This document shows positions 12,984-22,125 of a DNA stretch of 64,000 nt, in pieces. The notes under the pieces were generated by a model. That model did no database searches. It was not told the DNA's origin and saw only the letters and a list, made by a program, of their open reading frames with translations. The position numbers and the translations under genes are program-made. Source of the DNA: Isoetes taiwanensis (Eukaryota > Streptophyta > Lycopodiopsida > Isoetales > Isoetaceae); assembly GCA_021234155.1 (NCBI GenBank), contig JAJEKV010000003.1:14740386-14804385 (forward strand), read 5' to 3'. Positions within the stretch are counted from its first letter, which is position 1; every line of letters begins with the position of its first letter.

Positions 12984-13004
12984 GACCTCATTTTAGCTCT
13001 AATG
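12984..13004 (-). repeat. Right terminal inverted repeat of element 1
   Basis: This is the exact inverted match of 1821-1841, directly followed at 13005 by Copia 3' internal sequence in minus orientation. Confidence 0.72.
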
Positions 13005-13895
13005 AACCTTTTGTGGGAATCAAAAGGAAAAACCGTGGCACCTTTCAAAACAAAACTAAGTAGAAGAAGATTTAAGAAGCCGCAACTGACTAGTAAAATC
13101 TTCATGCTTGGCCGTAGATAATGCTTTAGTAAATATATCTGCTATCATATTATCTGTAGGACAATACTGTAACACAATTGTCTTCTTCTTGACTTCCAAT
13201 TTAATGTAGTGATAATGAATCTCAATATGCTTAGATTTTGAATGGAAAGCCTCATCCTTAGTCAACGAAATAGCACTTTGATTATCACAATATAAAACTG
13301 TTGGGCTAATCAAAACCTGCTGAAAAGATTGAAGTAGACGCCGTAACCATATCAACTCTCTACTTGCCATACTAGCTGCAACATATTCTGCTTCAGTAGT
13401 AGACACCGCAACATTGTACCAAGATATCAAAGAATGATCTATAAAGAAACATGCACCACTTGTGGAACGAAAAGTGTCAGGGCAACCTCCCCAATCAGCA
13501 TCAGTAAACCAACCAACTGTGAACCATCAGAACCTATATCTTGACGAGCATATGTCAAAGCATAATTTATAGTGCCTTTAAGATAGTGAAGAACTTCGTT
13601 TAGTCAAGTTCGAATGTTGACGCATACAGATTAGACATAAATTGTCCCAATGTGTTAACAACATAACTTATATCCGGTCTCGTAGCATGTGCTAAGTACA
13701 TTAGAGCACCAAATGAGAACTTAGCGTATGGATAGTTAGCCATATCAAGGCGCCGCTTTCGGCTTTCAGACACATCTGCTTAGTCAACTTAACATTAGGC
13801 CCCAATGGTGTTAACTAAGGTTTAGCATTAGTCATATCATATTTATCAAGTAACTCAGAAATATATTTTGGCTGACTCAATCTTATGCAACCTTC

Positions 13896-14055
13896 AGTTT
13901 GTCAGCAGGCTGATTGCTGCCACGGTTTTTCCCTCGAAAACCCTTCGGGGCGGGGGCTTTTTAATCCGGGTAGTAATCCGCTTGCTGGGCTTTTGTATTG
14001 GGTCCCATAGACCGATTGGTCTCTATGGACGATAAAAATACCTTCCTTTCTTCCT
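13896..14055 (+). mobile_element. 160-bp LINE 3' scrap in the inverted Copia
   Basis: It is flanked by CCTTC on both sides (13891-13895 and 14056-14060); the + Copia copy has this site once (GAAGG at 34550-34554). It contains the LINE tail also seen at 9240-9310 and 58600-58700 (GGTCCCATAGACC, TCTATGGACGATAAAA). It ends in a CCTTT/CCTTC-rich tail. This is a very short 5'-truncated insertion. Confidence 0.85.
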
Positions 14056-14169
14056 CCTTCTTGACGTTCTATTTGAAGTCCAAGGCAAGATTTGATAGAA
14101 CCAAGATCAACCATATCAAACGCAGCTCCAAGGTTGGCCTTGCACTTATTAAGAAACGGAAGATCATTC

Positions 14170-14411
14170 ACACGGGGGGTGACTCCGGGCATCGAGAGCT
14201 GTCGGATTGGCATATTCGCCCCTTATTCCTTAATCTACACCGTACGTAAAGTTCCTCATTTGTGGGGTATGCAAGTACAAGATTTGCTATACTGTATAAC
14301 AAGATTCGCAAAATACTATAAGATTTCAACCGGAATACTATATGGTGTTGATTTCGTACGTGCAAAATACAATTATGAGGGCTCTCGCTGCCCTACGTCA
14401 CCCCCCGTGTG
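14170..14411. repeat. Foldback unit, 242 bp
   Basis: The ends form an inverted repeat: ACACGGGGGGTGACTCCGGG at the left and its counterpart ending ACCCCCCGTGT at the right, with GCTCTCG/CGAGAGC inside. It is homologous to 42208-42451 and, as a half copy, to 44126-44300. Sequence to its right (to about 14555, ending GGCCCTTCGGGCC) also matches the 42-kb copy. Confidence 0.8.
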
Positions 14412-14798
14412 AATATGCACCCAAACCAAAGGGGGTTTAAGGGGGATTTTAATTTAAATGTGTTGGATCCAATGGTTATATTTATTAATGTCAATGGTAG
14501 TTATGTGTTGGTTATTATACTAAAAAAAAATTTTGGCCCTTCGGGCCATAAAAAAAAACAGACGTGAGAATATAAAAGACATTTAAAACATGTAGCAATA
14601 TGTGTTATGTAATATACAGCATTAAGAGAAAAAAGGGAATATAGTAAAATGAAATATGAGTAACTATAATATTAAAGCATAATGTAATATCATGCACTTG
14701 AACAATTATATTGAACTTGAGAATTCACATGTGATTGTGTCGAATGGAATGGAATGGAATGTGTGATGTTAACATTAATAAAGCAACTGTCTAATAAA

Positions 14799-15023
14799 GC
14801 AATTGTCTGTACAATAGCCTCTCCAACTTGTTTCCTCATCAAAAAAAGGAAAAAATATGCCAATGTATTATCTGCAATTGTCTGTACAATAGCCTCTCCA
14901 ACTTGTTTCCTCATCAAAAAAAGGAAAAAATGTGCCAATGTACTATCTGCAATTGTTTGTACAGTAGCCTCTCCAACTTGTTTCCTCATCAAAAAAAGGA
15001 AAAAACCTGTGAATGTATTATCT
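14799..15023. repeat. Minisatellite, three copies of a 75-bp unit
   Basis: Units start at 14799, 14874 and 14949, each beginning GCAATTGT and containing CTCTCCAACTTGTTTCC followed by an A-rich run. Since 75 is a multiple of 3, all frames stay open across copies, which creates ORFs of about 65-114 codons on both strands; these are not taken as genes. Confidence 0.9.
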
Positions 15024-17841
15024 GATTGTCCCAAAGCATTTTAACAATTGTTTTTTGAAGCAGCACACATTCTCCTGAAGATGAGCAATACTACTCACCT
15101 TTATGAAGCAGAGCAATGCTTGATATGAAGCAGATCAATGCTTGCCGGTGTAAGCAGAGACGATGCCACATTGGAGCAAAAGTATACATTATGATGCCAG
15201 ATTGCAGCAAAACTATACATTGTCTTGTCTGGTAGTATCCTTTACCTATTTTATAACATAGACAGACAAACCATCATACAAAGCGGCATCTAATCCATTC
15301 TCAACCTACACCATGTTCCACAAGCATGCTTCAAATATGTTTGCATGTAAGCAAAGGCTTCTGCTTCCTAACCTGGTTTGTTATGGACTGCCATTTGCAG
15401 AAAAGGATTTATCGCTTGAAGAGCTTGGATCCTTGGCCTTGTGCATTTGATCAGGCAGCATGGCCAATCTGTGCTACAACAGCATCTGTCTATGGATAGT
15501 TCTCTACCAAATAGACCCCAACTGATGATGCTGGCATAAGAGGGCAAGGCACGTAGGTCCTAAATCAGCAGATTTCCAGCTCGAATGATTATCCACATGT
15601 ACCATTCAGTTCAAACAAGATCATGTGGAATAGCAAAAATATGCATCAAGCCCACCTGTCATCCAGAGCTAGCCTTAAAACTTTAGACATTTGAGAATTC
15701 TTCCCCTTAAACTTTGGCAATTGTTCCCTGCATCAGTCAAATGCGCATTCAACTTGATAATTAAGTAATACTTAAGTCCAATGTGACAAAAATTTGCAAA
15801 CATTTCGTCTAACCTTAAATGGGGATCTCCAGAAACCCCTGCCAATGCCCTGGATTCAACCCTATAATTATGCAGCACGAAAACAGACACCAGGAACAAA
15901 TACCCAATTACAAAACCCACATGCCCAAATGACAAATACACATTTGGAAGCGAAGAAATCTTTGGCATAATGATTAGAAAGGTGCAAAACAGAGCGAATT
16001 CGGTTTAATGCGCAAAACAGAAAAAATTTGGTTGATCCTGGGAAAGAACGGTTGGGTATGCCAAGAACATCTCGGCAAGAAGGATTCAAGAGAAACCCAG
16101 AAAAAAAGGCATTGAAGATGAGCAAAAATATATGGCACGAAAGAGGCAGGGAGATCCAAACGTCCAGGAAAACGAATCGGTTCAGCTCTCGGGACCATGA
16201 ACCCTGATAAAACAAAAAATGAAGAGGGCGGTTGGTAATGATTCAATGTAACAACGAGGAAGCCCACCTCGAGGATTATTAGCCAAATGCAAGAATGAGT
16301 TGGGTCCTTGTATGCTGATCCAGAGAGACCACCAAATCGTCTATGCGAGATTAAACCCTGCAAGACATATCCTTTTTTCTTGGATTGACAACAACCTTAA
16401 GCTAGAAGAATTTGAACAGCGGCCATTACCTTAGGGATGGCAACGAAATCAGCTTTTGAAAACAAAAATCGCTTTCGCCGAATCGGAAAACCCTTTCAAA
16501 TTCGTTGTCAATCTGCAGACATCACGACCTGTCAAACCCGGAATTCTCCTGTTCGCAGATCGCCGGAATGCAGAGATGATTCTTCCCTAAAAATCTTCAT
16601 TTTCATTCCCAACACATAACCCTAAAATGGGTTATCTCGAGCCTTGCATGTCGAGCAGAATATTTGATACAATACGAAAATACAATATAAAAATAAATAT
16701 ATGATATATGGGTCTAAACCATTGGATATAGACATCAAAATTAGTTCAACCGTACGCGCACTCTAGATATACTAATCAGTATGCCTCATCAAATACATCC
16801 ATGAAATCATATAAAAACCTTAGGGAATAAAGTACAAAAATACAAAAGAAACCCCCTGTTATTATGCTACATATTCGATACTAAAAGTGTATCATCAACA
16901 TAAAGCGCAATGAAAGTGAAGACAACACCAACTTTTTTATAATAAAGATTTTCATCAGTAGTAGTGGGTAAGTAACCATCAGAAATAAGAAATGCATGTA
17001 TCTTCTTATATCAAGCACGTGATGCTTGTTTTAAACCATACAGAGCTTTCCTTAATTTGCAAACCAAATTCTCTTGACTGTGACCTTATAACTATCAGAT
17101 TGTGCCATATAAATATCTTCTGTAAGATCTCCATTTAGAAATGTTGTTTTAACATCCATTTGATGAATATAGAGATTATGATTAACTGCAAATGCTAACA
17201 AAGCACGCACAGTGGCAAGACACACTACAAGTGAGAATGTTTCATGATAATCAACTCCAGCAATTTGAGAAAACCCTTTTGCAACCAACCTTGCTGTAAA
17301 TCTGTCAAAAGTACCATCTGCTTTATTTTTAACTCGAAAAACCCACTTACATGTTATAGCTTTACAACCAGAAGGAAGAGGTACTAAATCCCAAGTGCCT
17401 TTACTTATCAAAGAATGATATTCAGCATCCATTGCTTGTTGCCAATGTTCACGTTCATCAGAATTTAGAGGATCATGAATAGTAACAGGCTCAGTAACAG
17501 ACACAAAAGTATAATAATCACGCAAAGTAACTGGAGGACGCCGTCTAGTAATACGAGTGTCATGAAATTCTTGTTGAGACATAACTCTAGTGCAGAATTA
17601 TCTTCAGGTTATATAGTGTAATGATCATCTAGTGAAATAATATTCTCATGTAACTGATCAGATAAATCTTCATACTCTCCTCCAACACTATCAGGTAAAT
17701 CCGAGATATCAGGTAAAGTAGAAGGTTGATGTGACCGTACTTTCTCAATATCACTCTCATTGAAAATATTTGCATCAGAATACTCACGAAAATTTGATAG
17801 AACATCATGATCATGATCATTAGATTGCGAAGGAGATTGAA

Positions 17842-18708
17842 TCATAACATTTTCATTAACAACAGTATCTCTATAGCAGCAAACACAACCTTTCCAGAAA
17901 CCAAATCAAATAGTCGATAGGCAGTTGCATTATGAGCATAACCTAAAAAGATAACCTTTTGAGCAACTGGCTGTAACTTAGTCCATTTCTCCTTAGGAAT
18001 ATAAGCATAAGCCTGAGATCCAAATACTCTAAAATGTTCAACTGTAGGCTTTTTTCCATGCCATGCCTCAAACGATGTTAAACCATCAACAGAAGAAGAA
18101 GATATACAATTCTGAACATAAACTGTTGTACTCGCTGCTTCAGCCCAAAACTTTACATCCAAACCAGAATGAAGTAACATACTTCAAACAGCATTTAAAA
18201 CAGTTCTGTTTTTACGCTCAGCAACTCCATTATGTTGTGGTGTATGAGGAACTGTACACTCTCGCAAAATACTAGCATGAGCACAAAAAGAATTAAACTC
18301 CTTATTTTTGAATTCACCACCATTGTCACTACGGATACTTTTCAAAGTCTTTTCCTTTTGTAATTCCACCATGACTTTCCATTTGCAAAATGTAGCAAAA
18401 ACTTCAAGTTTCTTCTTAAGTGCATAGATGAAACAATAACGTGAAGAATCATCAATTATCAGTAGAAAATAAATGGCACCTCCAAGTGACCGTGGTAAAG
18501 GCCCACAAAGATCCATATGAACCAACTTTAAGATAGATGATGCACGAGGAGCAACATGATTAAAAGGACGCCTACAAGGTTTATCAAGTATACATGCTTC
18601 ACAAGGCGCTAGTACGGCTCTTGAATCTATCGAAAACCATGCACAAAACCATGTTTTTTCATATGCAATAATACTGGAAAAGACGCATGACAAAAACGTC
18701 CATGCCAC
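17842..18708 (-). pseudogene. Copia integrase, inverted copy
   Basis: Two frames (18184-18708 and 17842-18180) separated by a TGA cover the integrase core: CEACILDKPC of the zinc-binding region, MDLCGPLP, IRSDNGGEF and TPQHNGVAERKNRTV, so the DDE residues are recognisable. The same TGA after LNAV is present in the + copy (20939-20941). A frameshift after HMKKHG separates it from the upstream zinc-binding half. Confidence 0.85.
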
Positions 18709-19640
18709 AAATCTCCATCAGAATTTCTTACAGTAAGTGCATAAATTAGATCATCTGTGATCTTATACTCATATAGATTGTGATGACGCATACTAGTACC
18801 AAGAATCAAGCCATCTTTTAAAAGATAACAAAAGAGTTCATCAAAGTAAATATGAATCCCAACATCAGTTAAGCGAGAAACTGAAAGTAAATGACGATGT
18901 AAGGCAGGTACATGTAATACACCACGGAGAAAATGAATCCCTGAACGAGCTTGTAATGGCAAATCACCAATTCCAAGAACTTGTTGGCGACTATCATCAC
19001 CCATATAAACATACTTCAAAACACGAAAAGGATGATAATTTCTAAGCAAAGATTTCTCAAATACCATGTGTTGAGTAGCACCTATGCCAACAAAAGTAAA
19101 AATAAATATAAAATCCAAACTCAAATACCAAATATAGCTTCATATATTTCAACATTATAGACAATAATAAAGCACACACTTGTTTCTCCTTTAATTCCAA
19201 CAAAGATCTCGAAATAAACATACAAATACCACCATCACCACAACAAACTATTTTTTTTTTTTTTTTTTAAACCGCCACACCACCACATCACACTAACACT
19301 ACTCAATAGTTCTCACTTATTTAGAAGGAACATGATGCACACCTGAATCTATCATCATGTTATCAGTACTCCCTAGAACACTTGTATTAGGTGGAACAGA
19401 AGGTCCACTAGGCTTGTCCACATCATAACGTTCAACATCACGTGACATGCTAACATAATTAGCTTCAGCAGCCCGCTTCTCATCATCTTGTCTGTCATAA
19501 CATCTTGCAATTCTATGACCAAGCCGACCACAATAAACACATGCATAAGGTGTCCATAGCCAACCTTCAAAACACGCTGGCATGTGTTTATTGTGGTCGG
19601 CTTGGTCATAGAATTGCAAGATGTTATGACAGACAAGATG
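18627..19640 (-). pseudogene. Copia gag zinc knuckle, protease and integrase N-part, inverted copy
   Basis: The frame 19317-19619 has the CCHC knuckle CVYCGRLGHRIARC and ends in MIDSG, the protease active-site motif. The frame 18627-19124 continues with GATQHMVFEK and LWHGRFCHASF of the integrase zinc-binding domain. The stretch between them looks like the intron described for the + copy, with a poly-T tract at 19247-19268. Frames and order match 19505-20941 on +. Confidence 0.82.
19545..19579. other. 35-bp centre of the large Copia inverted repeat
   Basis: To the left the sequence is reverse-complementary to that on the right: ...CACATGC ends at 19544 and GCATGTG starts at 19580. The 35 bases between are unpaired and belong to one of the two gag copies. 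This is the second junction of the rearranged Copia; the first lies at 914/915. Confidence 0.88.
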
Positions 19641-20941
19641 ATGAGAAGCGGGCTGCTGAAGCTAATTATGTTAGCATGTCACGTGATGTTGAACGTTATG
19701 ATGTGGACAAGCCTAGTGGACCTTCTGTTCCACCTAATACAAGTGTTCTAGGGAGTACTGATAACATGATGATAGATTCAGGTGTGCATCATGTTCCTTC
19801 TAAATAAGTGAGAACTATTGAGTAGTGTTAGTGTGATGTGGTGGTGTGGCGGTTTAAAAAAAAAAAAAAAAACTAGTTTGTTGTGGTGATGGTGGTATTT
19901 GTATGTTTATTTCGAGATCTTTGTTGGAATTAAAGGAGAAACAAGTGTGTGCTTTATTATTGTCTATAATGTTGAAATATATGAAGCTATATTTGGTATT
20001 TGAGTTTGGATTTTATATTTATTTTTACTTTTGTTGGCATAGGTGCTACTCAACACATGGTATTTGAGAAATCTTTGCTTAGAAATTATCATCCTTTTCG
20101 TGTTTTGAAGTATGTTTATATGGGTGATGATAGTCGCCAACAAGTTCTTGGAATTGGTGATTTGCCATTACAAGCTCGTTCAGGGATTCATTTTCTCCGT
20201 GGTGTATTACATGTACCTGCCTTACATCGTCATTTACTTTCAGTTTCTCGCTTAACTGATGTTGGGATTCATATTTACTTTGATGAACTCTTTTGTTATC
20301 TTTTAAAAGATGGCTTGATTCTTGGTACTAGTATGCGTCATCACAATCTATATGAGTATAAGATCACAGATGATCTAATTTATGCACTCACTGTAAGAAA
20401 TTCTGATGGAGATTTGTGGCATGGACGTTTTTGTCATGCGTCTTTTCCAGTATTATTGCATATCAAAAAGCATGGTGTTGTGCATGGTTTTTTGATGGAT
20501 TCAAGAGCGGTATTAGCGCCTTGTGAAGCATGTGTACTTGGTAAATCTTGTAGGCGTCCTTTTAATCATGTTGCTCCTCGTGCATTATCTATCTTAGAGT
20601 TGGTTCATATGGATCTTTGTGGGCCTTTACCACGGTCACTTGGTGGTGCCATTTATTTTCTACTGATAATTGATGATTATTCACGTTATTGTTTCATCTA
20701 TGCACTTAAGAAGAAACTTGAAGTTTTTGCTACATTTTGCAAATGGAAAGTCATGGTGGAATTACAAAAGGAAAAGACTTTGAAAAGTATCCGTAGTGAC
20801 AATGGTGGTGAATTCAAAAATAACGAGTTTAATTCTTTTTGTGCTCATGCTGGTATTTTGCGAGAGTGTACAGTTCCTCATACACCACAACATAATGGAG
20901 TTGCTGAGCGTAAAAACAGAACTGTTTTAAATGCTGTTTGA
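19580..20941 (+). pseudogene. Copia zinc knuckle, protease and integrase, outer copy
   Basis: The first frame (to 19807) has the CX2CX4HX4C knuckle CVYCGRLGHRIARC and MIDSG, then a stop. The next frame (20000-20941) starts its homology at GATQHM and includes the integrase HHCC region (LWHGRFCHAS, CEACVLGKSC) and the DDE core: MDLCGPLP, IRSDNGGEFK and HNGVAERKNR. The protease motif DSGATQHM is rebuilt if 19782-20042 is removed as a GT-AG intron. A TGA at 20939-20941 interrupts integrase; homology continues downstream. Confidence 0.87.
19782..20042 (+). other. Candidate spliceosomal intron in the Copia protease (261 bp)
   Basis: The exon side ends GATTCAG and the intron begins GTGTGC; the 3' side ends GGCATAG, followed by GTGCTACTCAACACATGG. 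Joining the exons gives the uninterrupted protease motif DSGATQHM, whereas the unspliced frame stops at 19807. The interior is T-rich near the acceptor and has a poly-A tract (about 19855-19872). The mirror copy has the same arrangement at about 19082-19342. Confidence 0.65.
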
Positions 20942-21875
20942 AGTATGTTACTTCATTCTGGTTTGGATGTAAAGTTTTGGGCTGAAGCAGCGAGTACAGC
21001 AGTTTATGTTCAGAATTGTATATCTTCTTCTTCTGTTGATGGTTTAACACCGTTTGAGGTATGGCATGGAAAAAAGCCTATAGTTGAACATTTTAAAGTA
21101 TTTGGATCTCAGGCTTATGCTTATATTCCTAAGGAGAAATGGACTAAGTTACAGCCAGTTGCTCAAAAGGTTGTCTTTTTAGGTTATGCTGATAATGCAC
21201 CTGCCTATCGACTATTTGATTTGGTTTCTGGAAAGGTTGTTTTATGCCGCTATCGAGATACTGTTGTTAATGAAAATGTTATGATTTAATCTCCTTCGCA
21301 ATCTAATGACCATGATCATGATGTTCTATCAAATTTTCGTGAGTATTCTGATGCAAATATTTTCAGTGAGAGTGATATTGAGAAAGTACCGTCACAACCT
21401 TCTACTTTACCTGATATCTCGGATTTACCTGATAGTGTTGGAGGAGAGTATAAAGATTTATCTGATCAGTTACATGAGAATATTATTTCACTAGATGATC
21501 ATTACACTATATCACCTGAAGATAATTCTGCACAATCCTCTAGAGTTATGTCTCAACAAGAATTTCATGACACTCGTATTACTAGACGGCGTCCTCCAGT
21601 TATTTTGCGTGATTATTATACTTTTATATTTGTTACTGAGTCTGTTACTATTCATGATGCTCTAAATTCTGATGAACGTGAACATTGGCAACAAGCAATG
21701 GATGCTGAATATCATTCTTTGATAAGTAAAGGCACTTGGGATTTAGTACCTCTTCCTTCTGGTCGTAAAGCTATAAAATGTAAGTGGGTTTTTCGAGTTA
21801 AAACTAAAGCAGATGGTACTTTTGACAGATTTAAAGCAAGGTTGGTTGCAAAAAGGGTTTTCTCAAATTGCTGGA
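20942..21875 (+). pseudogene. Copia integrase C-part and RT start, outer copy
   Basis: After the TGA, 20945-21289 continues integrase (LDVKFWAEAASTAVYVQN, YIPKEKWTKLQPVAQK, VFLGY). A linker at 21290-21545 has a frameshift, then 21548-21875 begins RT (DEREHWQQAMDAEYHSL, KWVFRVKTKADGTFDRFKARLVAK). The RT is cut at 21875/21876 by element 2 just after the TGGA target and resumes at 34069. Confidence 0.87.
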
Positions 21876-21907
21876 AACCATCATTCAATTAAATTGGGAT
21901 TATGTCT
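21876..21907 (+). repeat. Left 32-bp TIR of element 2
   Basis: It is an exact reverse complement of 34033-34064 and diverges immediately after base 32. It starts AACC next to the TGGA duplication. Confidence 0.95.
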
Positions 21908-22125
21908 TAATTTTGGGATAAATTTTATATTGCACTTTTTTAGTAACTTTGTTAAATTCACTTTTTTAGTAACTTTGTTGCCCTTAGACTAGAATAGACG
22001 TTAACATATAATCACACACGGGAATATAAATTCACACCTTAACTTCAAATTACAAAATCATATATCATGAAACTCAAGTAGTACACAACTTTTATTAAAA
22101 GTGATTGATACATAGTAACTGAGAA

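Larger units (their letters stand above)
1821..13004. mobile_element. Element 1: 11.2-kb TIR DNA transposon with cargo
   Basis: Both ends carry the same 21-bp inverted repeat starting CATTAGAGCTAAAATGAGG (1821-1841, and reversed at 12984-13004). The flanks are consecutive parts of the inverted Copia; the intact + copy at about 35428-35446 shows the unoccupied site. The target duplication lies in an A run and cannot be sized (about 2-4 bp). A broken transposase-like gene sits at 2294-4847 on + and a multi-exon gene at 6415-10921 on -. A LINE (8115-9345) and an LTR-like repeat (11112 to about 12650) look like later insertions, leaving about 8.4 kb. The superfamily is not recognised. Confidence 0.72.
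14170..16872. mobile_element. 2.7-kb insertion in the inverted Copia
   Basis: ATTC is present on both sides (14166-14169 and 16873-16876) and once in the intact copy (GAAT at 34441-34444), consistent with a 4-bp duplication. The left end is a foldback unit starting ACACGGGGGG. The right end ends ...CCCCCTGTTATTATGCTACAT and has a relative at 44040-44121. The interior is non-coding apart from a 75-bp minisatellite; a 97-codon minus ORF (15675-15968) with one hydrophobic stretch is unconvincing as a gene. The superfamily is unknown. Confidence 0.7.
13005..17582 (-). pseudogene. Copia RT-RNase H, inverted copy, interrupted twice
   Basis: Pieces 17582-16877, 14169-14056 and 13895-13005 together match the + copy (21548-21875 plus 34065-35340). 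Recognisable parts are MDAEYHSLISKGTWDLVP, KCWVFRVK-type and MDVKTTFLNGDL blocks of RT, and AEYVAASMASRELIWLRRLL and CDNQSAISLTKDE of RNase H. A LINE 3' scrap and a 2.7-kb insertion split it. Bases 17256-17259 (TCCA) are the unoccupied counterpart of the element 2 target TGGA. Frameshifts and stops make it non-functional. Confidence 0.85.
915..19544 (-). mobile_element. Inverted, circularly permuted Copia monomer with one LTR
   Basis: Read on the minus strand, the segment runs from the gag zinc knuckle (19544) through protease, integrase, RT, RNase H and polypurine tract to an LTR (1676-1479), then directly into a primer-binding site and gag N-terminus ending at 915. It therefore starts and ends inside gag with one LTR in the middle. 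Removing the three later insertions leaves about 4.6 kb, the size of one element minus one LTR. It lies inside the gag of the outer element. This fits an inverted one-LTR circle, or equally inversion of the middle of a tandem dimer with both breakpoints in gag. Differing indels and different nested insertions argue against an assembly fold-back. Confidence 0.85.

Noticed and set aside
14690-15044. ORFs of about 100 codons on both strands
   Set aside because: They are produced by the 75-bp minisatellite, whose period is a multiple of 3.
15675-16363. Minus-strand ORFs in the 2.7-kb insertion as a captured gene
   Set aside because: One hydrophobic stretch (YLSFGHVGFVIGYLFLVSVF) is suggestive, but the ORFs overlap in different frames, lack convincing splice sites and match no family I know.
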